A stretch of DNA of 64,000 nucleotides from Pseudorasbora parva. Lineage: Eukaryota; Chordata; Actinopteri; Cypriniformes; Gobionidae. The position numbers and the translations under genes are program-made. Each line of letters opens with the position of its first letter. The first letter of the stretch is position 1. This document shows, piece after piece, positions 24,345 to 50,865 of this stretch. The notes beneath the pieces are model-generated. The model ran no database searches, was not told the origin of the DNA, and was given only the letters and a program-made list of their open reading frames with translations. The stretch is taken from positions 11,120,507-11,184,506 of the forward strand of contig NC_090180.1 in the NCBI RefSeq assembly GCF_024679245.1, in the 5' to 3' direction.

Positions 24345-25322
24345 CAGTTTTTCTCAGTCGCTTTGGTACATTTCTCAGATCAGAATTGAAATTCTCAAAC
24401 CTACCTGTTCAATTCTCACATCATTGTGTCACTTGTGCACATCAAAAAAGCAGTTTCTCATTTCTTTGAACAAGTTGCAAATGCTTTGGTACATCCATAC
24501 AAATGATTATGTACAATTCTCTGCTGTTTCCTACATTATCAGTTGCTTATGTCATGTTGATCAACATGTATTACATTGGGTCTCTGTTGAATAGTCTTGC
24601 CCCCCACAACATTTAGGCACAAGCTCAGCATAAGTCTTTACATGCAAAATGGTTGAACAAGTTATCATAATATGTCAAGCATATTTCTATACTTTCTATA
24701 TTTCCATTAGACTTTTTTATAAATCTGTCCTGAATTGGTAAATCATCAACTAGCATATATATATATATATTTCTACAGCACCGCATGTACAGTTTTTCCT
24801 ATGTTCACATTTCTTCTTTAGTTTTTGTGTGTGTGTGTGTGTGTGTGCTATTCAGTGCTGTCTCTTTTTTTTTGTACCTCAATAACATGTTCTGTCAATA
24901 AAATACAGTACAAACAGTAAGAGTGTAAATTTGAATCTTTTCCATTCTCTTGCAATTACACTCACACATACACTAAGATGTAACTTACAATTGACAAGAA
25001 TTGTCATCAAAACTTTAGCCGTAATTTCCATCAGAACATCCCTCCAGAGTAAACTGTTATATTGACAACATGACTAAACAATTAGACTGTCTTATCCGTA
25101 CACAATGACACAAGGACTTGTCATTCTGATGGCACTGACATGTTCATTGACACAGATATTTACTTTTGAGAGATGAACTAAGGATTTTGAGCAAGAGAGT
25201 GGCTTTTGCAGGTTATCCATGGTGTTTTGCTATTTGTACAAATTGGTTTTAGAAATGCACTTACTGTTTTGCAAATTATGAGTTTGATTCGAGAAATGTA
25301 CCAAAGCGACTGAGAAAAACTG
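24345..25322. mobile_element. 978-bp element with 30-bp inverted ends (copy 1)
   Basis: Ends CAGTTTTTCTCAGTCGC and GCGACTGAGAAAAACTG; inverted match continues for about 30 bp and it is flanked by TA on both sides. No coding potential. TA duplication fits a Tc1/mariner-type MITE. A near-identical copy lies in the same orientation at 30639-31683. Confidence 0.75.
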
Positions 25323-25942
25323 TAATGTTCTTGGACCAACATGTAATGCAAAAATATATATAATAATTGGAGTAAGAGTTGTTAACATTTTCATAATAAT
25401 ATCTAATATTTTATAAGAATATGTAGGCCTATATATAATTTATTTCCATATTAATTTTCCCTACTGATAAGCCTGATAAGCGTGCTGTTGTCCTCTACAG
25501 TGGATGTATTAAATCATTGCTCTGTTTGGTCATATTTTGATTAGAAACCCCATAACATTTCCCTGAGATGTTGATTAATAACACACAATTTAAAAAATGA
25601 GTCAGATTTAAATGATAAATACAAAATGTTACAAAATATCATATTTCCATAAGAGTGCTACATTTGACTATTCAGTGATTTTTTTCAAAGACCAAATAGA
25701 AGTTGTTGTTCTGTGAAACCTCAAAACAAATGGTGTCTCTGAAAAGCACTGAATGTAAGAGAAATTCACTAAAAATAATATCTTATGAGGACAGTGGCAC
25801 CCAGATGGTTAATTTACTTTTATATTATATAAAGGTAATAACGTTTGATACAGGCTCGTCTGCAAATAGCTAAAATGGAACAAATAATGACTTAATGAAT
25901 GAAAAGTCTAATAGAACCCACATAAATAGAGCTGTCAAGGTT

Positions 25943-26087
<145 letters not shown>

Positions 26088-26402
26088 AAGACAACAAAGC
26101 TGTTTATGTTTATAGTTTTAAGCAACAGTATTTTTAATACACAAGGGACACTATTAATCTGTGAGAATCCAATATAAAACATGCACGATTTAAAATCATT
26201 AAATTGATTTGAATTTGTTCTTATATTTTAATGCAATATCTTAATTTTATCTTAATTCTAAAATCTATATCTACATTCTAACTTAAAATAAAGCATTATG
26301 GTCGGCGGAATCTTTTCAACATATTATATTGCCCTCTAGTGTGTTAAACTATCAGTCGGGTTATCACAGTAATGAGAGTGAGTTCAAAAGACTCGAGTCA
26401 TC

Positions 26403-41551
<15,149 letters not shown>

Positions 41552-42223
41552 AAATGTTGCAAAACCTGGTTGGGTTGAGTTGAATTGTTGGACTGATTCT
41601 GGCAGTGCTTTGAGTTGTAAATATCCAAAGCTGATTTTGGAATATTTTTATTTTCCTCAAGCTTGTTTCATGTTCATGAAAATGTCGCTTTTTTTGTCAG
41701 TTTGTTAATATATATGTCTGGCTCTTTTTGTTAAGTTTCAGGGACTGTTGTTTAGTCTGGAAATGCCGGACTGCTATTTTTAGTTTTAGCACCAGTTCAA
41801 ATTTGGTAAAAGTTGTTCATTTTTGACATCAAGTTTTTCATAGTTTAATGAAATAGTGTAAATTCAGTTAAGACAACCAATAACACAATGGTCTGAACAT
41901 CCTGTTTACTGTGCAACTAAACTCCGATTGTAAACACAAATGTTGAATTTATATGAATTATTGATTTCTCAGTAATGTTTTTATGAAGGTCATTCAAGTG
42001 CTGGAGTGATGCTTTTCCAAACGTTAAAAAGGACATTAGAAACACTGTTCAAAACAGCTGATTTTGATTGATATCGATACATAATCAGTTAAAATTCTTC
42101 TCCATTGTACCAGCTGTTATGAAAACATATATAATAGCTCTTATTTTACATTCATGTGTAATATCCGAACTACAAGCATCACCATAAGAAATTGCAAAAA
42201 ATAAACCTGTAAACAGGTAGCGT
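41552..42223. other. Convergent gap between unknown gene and agxt
   Basis: Only 672 bp separate the two stop codons, so both 3' untranslated regions must lie here and may overlap. AATAAA on the plus strand at 42200-42205 is a candidate end for the unknown gene. No other feature. Confidence 0.5.
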
Positions 42224-45200
42224 TTAAGCTTTGGTCTTTCGACACTGCTTTAAAGCGTCTTCCAGAGCTGCAAGAACCATCGCAGCATTGGCCTTGTTGC
42301 AGTTGTATCCCATGAGTCCAATCCGTATTACCTAAAAATCAGTTCAACATATAATTATCCAGCCATGTAGTTAAATGCATTTTCATGCACTTGTTGTTTT
42401 TCTTGTTGACTACCTTTTACTCACCATGCCAACAGAGGGCCCTAGACCTCCTGTAAACTCTATTTGGTGATGCTTCATGATGTAAGCCAGCAATTCCTTC
42501 CAGTTATATCCCTCAGGGATGGCAATGGTGGTGACTGAGGGTAATCTCAGATCCTTTGGAAATTGAAGTATAGTTTAACTGCTTTCTCTTTTAGCGTATA
42601 TTATTATTCTCAGAATTAGCGAGTGAATTCGACAACAAAAATTACCTTGTCCTTGATAAACAGCTTCAAGCCCAGGTCTTCCAAGCCTTTCCAAAGATAT
42701 TCTGCAACTTCTTTATGATGCCTCCACGAGTTCTCAAGCCCCTTGAGTAGGCATTTTAGAATGATTAACCTCATGACGTCACATACTACTGATTAAAGAT
42801 CCTTCAAATGCATCAACTGCCTATTAGCAGGCATATTTTGTAACGGATATACACTACTGTTCAAAAGTTTGGCGTCGGTAAGATTTTGTTTTAAAGAAAG
42901 TTACACTATTATTCAGCAATGCCACAATAAATTGAGCAAATGTGACCGTAATTATCTTTATTTATAATATTAAAAAATATCTCTATTTCGGTTTATCAAA
43001 TAATCCTGATAAGAAATGTTTCTTGTGCAGCAAATCAGCATATTAGAATAATTTCTGAAGGATCATGTGACAATGAAGACTGAAGTAATGATACTGAAAA
43101 ATCATTTAAAATTATTTTTTAAATTGTAATGTATTTCAATTGTACTTGTTTTACTGTATTTTTGATCAAATAAAATGTAGCCTTTGTGAGCATTAGAAAA
43201 AAGGAACTCATATCGACCCCAAACTTTTGAAAGGTAGGACTAAAAGGTTAAACAATGTCTAAGATTGAACTATTATGACCAGCTAAGTGTTAAATGTTGA
43301 CTTTGATTAAAATATATCTAGCCCCTACCGTTTCAGCAAGGATGGCTAGACTTTCCCTCAGGGCAAAGAACCCAGACACAGGTCCTGTGTGATGATATCT
43401 GGAAACACAGTTCAGTTAGTTTTACGCAATCTGTAACTCAATACTCTACTGAGCCTACAAGAGCAAGAGTTTGTGTTTACCATACTTACATTCTGTCTGG
43501 CCTGCCATCATTGCCCCAGTAATTGGATAAATAGGTCATATCAAGGAGGTAGGACACTGGCTTTGTTTTCCTGTTGAACATCTTGTGGCTATATCACAGT
43601 TGAGGTGAAATGGATAACATTGGTTATTCCACTAATTGTTTGAACGATTCTATGTGTGCAAAAACATACTCATATTTATTCAAGTCTCTCCTCACCATGC
43701 TCTTTCGCTAAATGAAACTGGTGCTGTGCCAGGTGGAGCATTCAAGGCCTTTTGGGATCCAGTATACAAAATATCAATCTCTAGAAAAGAAAAAGAGGAT
43801 TCATTATGTGGAACACAAATGTTTGAATTGAATCTACAGGCATTTACACAGAGATGCACATGATCAAATCATCCTTCACCCACTTTGTTGGTCCATTAAA
43901 AGTGGTGCAGCTCCCAATGACGCCACTGAATCCACTAAGAGCAAACAGTTGTGTCTGTATAAAAAAATAAAAACACACACAAGAGCACATCAGTGGACAA
44001 TACAGACATTTAACTTTAAAATTAGCTTTAGCTTTATTAAGTTCATATAATAAAGTTTTGAAATAACCTTTTATTTTTCCTTTACAAATCTTATTTGTTT
44101 GTTTTTTAAAACTACAGTGTATACTATAAAATCTTGCATGTACATTTTTTTTAGCATTTATTCATGTTTTTGTACCTGGGGTCTCTGAGACCCCAAACAG
44201 AATCATGAAAGTTTTTACCAAAAAAAAGAAAGTACAATAGAAGTCACATTAAGCTAAATGATTGTAGAATTTTCTTACTTTTGGCACATTTCACCTATAC
44301 CGTCCATTGGGTGCACCAGACCAGCTGACGACTCTCCATGTGTAAGAAAGAAGAGAACTGGCTTATGTTTAGCCAGAGCCTGTAAAATGACACGTTGGTT
44401 ATAGATCAGGGAATTGCTTTGCTAGTTATATAACTTACAGTGGCCATATTATAACCCATATGGAATGGAAACTTGTCTTAACATCATTTATATATGAAGT
44501 AAACTTTTACCTGTTCAATTTCTGTATTTGTAAAATGTCCTCCAGGTGTTTTTACCAAGGTGTGAACCTTTGCACCTATAAAAAGAAAGATGTTTAATCT
44601 TCAATAGATAAAGCCTTTGTACAGAACAATGTAATTACATTATTATTAGATTCATACCCATCCGCTCAGCGATTTCTGCAACTCGTTCTCCCCAGATTCC
44701 ATTGACGGCAACTAGAACACTTTCTCCAGGCTCCACAATGTTGAACACTGCACATTCCATCGCTGTGTGACCAGAGCCACTCATGGCCAGAGTCATGTTG
44801 TTACTGGTCTGAAAAGCGTACTGGATTCCTTTCTTGATATCATTCATAATCTAGACAAAATATGTGCAATTACTGTTAACATCTTTAAAATATGTTTATT
44901 TTAGTTTAATAGTTTCCACAAATTAGCTCCATATCTATGACTTAGTGATTTAAAAATATATTAATATTACTTTTTTATTATTTCGTTGGTGCAAAAACAC
45001 AGAGTAAAATTTACCTCGAACATTTCCGAGTGCATATGACCTATTATAGGTCTCCCTCCTGCCGCTAAAACGCGAGGCGGCACATTGGATGGTCCTGGTC
45101 CAAACAGGTGCCTGAATGGAACCTCGAGTGGACGAAGCATACATGCAGGTGGAGGGATGGTCACAGAGGACATCCCGCGGTGGACGCTGTGTTTGGTGGA

Positions 45201-45269
45201 CCGCGCGCATTCCAAAGGTACCTGCTTCGCCAAGCGCGCGCATCTGGATAGGACAGTCCTCGGCATCAT
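42224..45269 (-). CDS. agxt: Alanine-glyoxylate aminotransferase, complete
   Basis: Eleven coding exons downward: 45015-45269, 44658-44850, 44511-44575, 44279-44379, 43884-43954, 43696-43780, 43490-43588, 43329-43398, 42646-42741, 42425-42553, 42224-42331. They join in phase to 1272 nt (423 aa; human 392). PLP enzyme converting glyoxylate plus alanine to glycine plus pyruvate. Seen: GPGPSN near the N-terminus, SGSGH (exon 2), [22 protein letters not shown], and [11 protein letters not shown] with the Schiff-base lysine at K239. The first ~32 residues ([16 protein letters not shown] and onward) are Arg-rich with one acidic residue, like a mitochondrial presequence. M33 (codon 45171-45173) aligns with the human start. 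The C-terminus is QCRKTKA, with no PTS1 tripeptide. Teleost paralogue a or b not distinguished. Confidence 0.96.
42742..43328 (-). repeat. agxt intron with dispersed repeat
   Basis: About 42853-43234 is a full-looking copy of the dispersed family ending 'cactactgttcaaaagttt' and 'ccaaacttttgaaaggtag', opposite termini of an inverted-repeat element with the 'gactgaagtaatga' core. Confidence 0.55.
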
Positions 45270-47850
45270 GTTTCCTCTCGCTGCGGTTAGTTAAAATGAT
45301 AAAACTTTGCGTTCGATCATTTTAAACAAACGGGTCTTTGACCCCTGGAACACAAAGCAACATGCGTCATGCTTTTGGAACAAAATACCCCCGCCCTTCA
45401 TCTTCCAAACAAGGTATAACGGTCCGGAGGTAGATATGAGGGATGTTCTGAACAGCATAACAAAATAGAAAAGGGTGGTATCCTAATAATCGAGAAGCTG
45501 TCGTGTTATTATTACTGTTATGTAAGGCTGTATTTGTATTTGTTTTTTCGTCCTTTGAATCGATATTTTAACCCTTTCTGATAACGCACAAAAATACATA
45601 AAGGGAGCACAGGTGTTTATCTGAAACTTTTTCACAGAGTTAAATTGCCCTTTACTGAAAAAATAAAATGTTGTTGTCGATTAGCCAGTGGGATGATTGG
45701 GATGTCCATGCAGTACTGTTTAAAAAAATCAAGCCTATTTATATGTTTAGACTTGGAAATAAGGGCGTTTGATGCTGGTTTAGTTAGCTAAAAAATCATC
45801 TGCTGTCTTCAGGTAAAAGAAATATGTAGAGGTACGTAAGGCCTCTAAGTGTTTTATGAAACAGACAAAAGTGAGTTTGTTTACATCCTTGTATACAAGT
45901 TGCTTTATTGATTAATTTACTGTCAACTTGTTTACCAGCACAGTATTGTGATTGGTGGTTGTAAACACACACACTGATACTTACAACTCACATTTCATTT
46001 GTTCCTTACATGATTAGTGCAGCACATTGCATTAGATCTTCAGAACATGTTAGTGGCTTGTGCACTGTTCTGATATTTCAATTTACAAACAATTGTTATT
46101 TTGATTCTCATTTTTTAAATGTGGTTTCAGTGTTTAAAAGAAGCTATTCAAAACTGTCTGAATTTTTCAACATGTCTATGGTTTATAAGGGCAGCTGGTG
46201 TGATACTTTAGTCATCAGCTAAAGACATTGTCTTCAGCTTTTTTCTGTTAATATAACATATTTTTATATAGTTAATAGATTGTTCTGTTCCCATTCAGTT
46301 AAAAAAAATACTTACTCTGTAAAAACGACCTGATCAGAAAACAGTGCTTCTTCAAAAACACACCAGTCGTGTGTCATAGGAAGCAGATGCTGATGTCAAA
46401 GAAGGGACTTTGACCAGAGCACTAGTCCCCATCACTTATCCTGCAGTAAATAATTAGTCTACACGGTAAATAAGTGGAAACGCAATGTTTACCCTTGTGT
46501 GCCCTTTGCACTGTGGCGGGGATCTACACTCACTTCACAGGCCAGATGTAACTCAACTCTTGCCATGCTTTTGTGAAAGACAAGACATGTATGCAATGTG
46601 TATTGACTAATGGATACATGGGTGACCTTGACCCCATTCAACTACAATTTAAGTGCTAATTCAAAAAATGAGTATATATTTAAATGGACATCAATTTGTG
46701 TAATAGTGAGAAGAATGATGTCAGGTGCCCAGTAGATGGGGCTGTTCTACTAAAACTGTTTAAGTCCATTGAAATTCTTAAATTTTTAATTTAAGTTTAG
46801 TACAATAGATTTATCCTCAAAAGAAATGTAAAAACTTTATTTCTTGCTGATGTTTATGTTACTTTATATCTTATCTCAAAACTACTTTATTATACTTGTT
46901 TTACATAAATTTTTAACAAGCTTTCATAAACAATGTATATACATAAATATTAAAACTTCAATGTAAAACATAAAATGTATAATTTTATACATTAAAATTA
47001 ATAATTTAATTAATTCACAATTAATTAATTAACCCCCCCCCCCCACACACACACACACCATTCAGTTTCAATTTTGTTTACACTGAACCAAAATATTTTT
47101 TTCCAGAGAGAAGTCTCCTATGCTCACCAAGGCGTCATTTAATTGATCAGAAATATAGTACAATTATATAATATAACTATAGTTTAACTGTAACTTGGTT
47201 TACTTTAAACTGGTAAACCAAGATGAGACCACTAACTAATGAGACCACTTACTAATCTATGAGCATTGAACAGCCATATCCGTATACTGAATGCCACGAA
47301 AAAAGCACAGGACCAATAAGTTCAAACCTAACGTTAATAGCCTATTACAACAGATTTCCTCAAATAAAAGTTAGACTATAACGTTATAGGCCAGTACATT
47401 ATTGTTGTTCATTACCACGGCAACCATTTACTTATCAGGGTTTGTCTGAAAGTCAGGCAAAATATCACAAGAAAAGCTTAACATACTTACAACTGCATTA
47501 TTTATCTGTATTTTCTTCATTGGGATGTTGAAAGCATAGTGAGTGAGCCGTTGGAAGTACCATCCTACATCACGATGCACCACAACGTCCAATAGGAAAA
47601 TTCGACTGCAGTAGCCACCGTTCCACCTCAAGAGGGCAGTACTAAGACGTTTTTACACCATATATTATAGAATTAAAACACTATATACGCAAATGTCAAA
47701 ACATTTACCCGAATAAATCAACAGCATTAATAAAGCCCCAGTCTTGCAGATCATTAACTAAAAAAAAGTTGGTTTAGGGTTTAGTTACCCTTTTTAATTG
47801 ATTTTTGAATAGATTTGAATGAGGATATAGTAGCAGAAAAAGTGAGGGAA
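45270..47850. other. Intergenic, upstream of agxt
   Basis: The agxt promoter should lie just above 45269, where sequence is more GC-rich. 45400-47400 is AT-rich with no recognised gene; a C-run followed by (AC)n lies at 47034-47059. A minus-strand open stretch at 47428-47631 is discussed as a finding but not called. Confidence 0.45.
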
Positions 47851-50465
47851 CACTGTAAAAAGTACTACCTATATATAACTCATAAAAAGTGAGGCAAGTG
47901 GCTGCATTGCATGTTTTAAGTTGAGTCAACTTGCAGCATTTTTTAAGTATAATAAACACTGTAACATTACTTAATACAAACGCAACAAAATCAAGTTGAG
48001 TTAACTAATAATACTACTATTAATCAGTTAGATAAACCTACTTTTCTTAGTATAGGTAACTTATTTGTGGGTTGTTACAAGTAACCTGTACTCATTTTAA
48101 TTAGGTTTTATGTAATTTATTTTCTTAGTAAAATTAACCTAATCACACGTGAATAAACATTTTAATTGAGCCCTAGCTATAATATCAGAAAATAAATCTA
48201 AATGTCTATATTCTAAGCACTACAGTGATTAACTTTGCATAATCAGACTTTTTTAATAACAATTACACATTCAATTGAAGAAGAAAAAAAGATGGGAAGA
48301 TAGACTGAAGACAATAATATTTATTTAATGTCAACCAAGGTCACTTTTAACAGTGACTACAAAACAGCCAATAAATGTGGCTGCACATGTACACAATAAT
48401 ATAAAACAAACACTGTATATGTGTATTTTTCACCTGTTCTGAAGAGTAAAGTAAAATATCCAAACTGCCCAATCTGCAATGTTTAGATAAAGGTAATTTT
48501 AAGCTATAACATCACATTGTACGCAACGGTGTTGATTATATACCTCATGAGGTAATGAGAAAACAGAACACAGTCCAAAGTCCACATTAAGTATCAGTCC
48601 CACAAAGAGCCACTGATATAGCTCAAATGTATACATCAGTTTTTAGGGATACTCAAGGGCATAGGTAAGTCCAAACAGGAGGCAGCATGCTTTCGACAGG
48701 TTTGGCACACCTCTGACCACGGGCTGTCCTTCTATGATCATTCAAATTGTGTCGGGTTGATGGCACATGTACATTTTCAGTGGGCTAAAACTGCCAAGCT
48801 CAATATGCACCTCGGTTTCATCACGACTCTATTGGTGGAGACAAAAAAAAAGATAAAGATTTTGGTCAGACAAACTGTAAATTACATGCATATAGCAGAC
48901 AGGTAGAAGACAGATAAGACACAAAGTCAAAATTTAATTTTTGTTGTGGTGTGGTGGATACTAGATGGATACTGTGACTAGAGCATGAGACCAGAGTGAA
49001 GTCTATCATGACAATGCCATTGAGTATGGGTACTAAACTATCATGATACTGTACCATGAGTGTTGTCTTTTCCTGGTTCAAATGATCCATTACAATAAAA
49101 CAATGCAATTGTATTTGCATGTACCTGATTGGTCATCCCCTTAATAAAGGAATAGTCTACTTTCAAATAAAAAATTCCTGATAATTTTACTCACCCCCAT
49201 GTTATCCAAGATGTCCATGTCCTTCTATCTTAGTCAAAAAGAAATTAAGCTTTTTAATAAAAAACATTCCAGAATTTTTCTCATAATTTTTCTGAATGTG
49301 GCACAGCACGAAAAATATACTGTTGTTGACTGCACTGTATTCTTTAGCCGTGTGATGAGTTATAGCCATGTATCTATTTTGAAGTGTTTCTTACCTGGAT
49401 GTGAAGCTTGAAGACCCCATGTAACAAAAGCGCTTGGGTATCTAAAGACCAGGAAACTGCATGTTAGAATAAGGTTAAAAATGTGTTAAATGCAACTTAT
49501 TTATGGGTTAGAAGTTGTAGGGTTTTTCAACCACAAATCTGTCAATAATCGATTACACAGCATTAAAAAAGTGGATAAAATCTCTAAAAACAGACAGTCT
49601 ACTAAGCATACATCTATAAAATCTAAACTTTGCATCTGAATTAGTAATGCAAAAGTATACTAACATAATCACTGATTCCAGAGTCCTGCGTTTTACTTTC
49701 CCTTATTTGCCTGCACAAATATTGAACTATTGTCTTGAAATTGAACTATTGTCTTGAAAATCGCATATGATCCCGAAATTGAATCTGTGCAATATAAAAA
49801 TATAACTGAGGGCATTTGTGCAATGAATTATTACCTACCTATCTGCATTTCACGTCCCTCCTGAATGTTGTTACAGTGGCGATGATAACAGGCAATGATG
49901 TAAAACACATAGTAGGCATGACTACAGCACTTATTAATTTCATATTAACTTATTAACGTTAACTGTTGTCTGCCGATCGACCGCACGGTGCAGCTATCTT
50001 AGCTTGCCATGTGTGCAGGATAGCTAGCTACTAACTAAACCACATGGGTCATAGAACTGAGGTCCTGAAACTGCAGCACACCGCTATATCATCCAGTTCT
50101 GTAGGTGGTGCTGTCACAAAAAACGAGGGTCCTAGAATTGCGGTCCTGAAACTGGGGTCCTGAAACTGCAGCCTCCGGTTGTGCAGGAATATACTACTGG
50201 GCCACATCGACAACGCAGCTCAAATAAATTGTGTATGTCAACTCACTTTTATAACATTTCTTGTACACAATAACCACATACAAATAACTACCCAAATAAA
50301 TTGCAATGGTTTTATTTAAAATATTTTGTTATATAAAAACTGATACATTTTAAGTAAAGAGGAAGTATTTTGATTCTCTTTAGTATAAAACAAATAAAAT
50401 AAACTAGAGTATAACTATTTTAAATATATAAACCCTACTTTGAGGGTGTAGCACTTTTTACAGTG
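47851..50465. mobile_element. 2.6 kb CACTG-ended element carrying a gene relic
   Basis: Ends CACTGTAAAAAGTACTAC and GTAGCACTTTTTACAGTG form ~18-bp inverted repeats. CACTG ends resemble EnSpm/CACTA elements, but no clean 3-bp target duplication is visible (gaa left, aat right). The interior holds a decayed coding fragment at 48650-48832 and a small repeat of 'ggtcctgaaactg' (three occurrences, about 50060-50170). No transposase was seen. Confidence 0.55.
48650..48832 (-). pseudogene. Decayed coding fragment, SAMD3-like C-terminal region (tentative)
   Basis: Minus-strand reading gives DETEVHIELGSFSPLKMY, then an in-frame TGA, then IIEGQPVVRGVPNLSKAC and CLLFGLTYALEYP followed by TAA. The pattern 'v.eG..v...lp....a...LfGL.YAL...YP' resembles the C-terminus of a large fish family annotated as sterile-alpha-motif-domain 3-like, recalled from general knowledge and not checked. 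Stops and lack of flanking exons mark it as a relic inside the CACTG-ended element. Confidence 0.45.
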
Positions 50466-50865
50466 AATTCCAGAGTTTCGGCACCACAGCACTGAATGAT
50501 ATCACCCATAGTTGAAAGAAAACGAGGTACAGTAAGTACAAACCTGATTTCAAAAAAGTTGGGACACTGTACAAATTTTAATAAAAAGCAGAATGCAATG
50601 ATGTGTAAGTTTCAAATTTCAATATTTTATTCAGAATACAACATAGATGCCATATCAAATGTTTAAACTGAGAAAATGTATAATTTAAAGGTGGGGTAAG
50701 TCTTATTTCAAAACCGTTTTAGAAAAAGGACACAGTGGAATAAAAAACTTGTAGTCAATCAGCAGGTAAGGGGCGTGTCTACTATTGATGGTGAGAAGAG
50801 CGCTTGCTCTCGCTCTGTGCACGTCATTATTCAAAACACAAGAGTCACACATGATGGACATAATA

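Noticed and set aside
42224..42331. C-terminal peroxisomal targeting signal on AGXT
   Set aside because: The last residues are KTKA, which does not fit SKL-type tripeptides.
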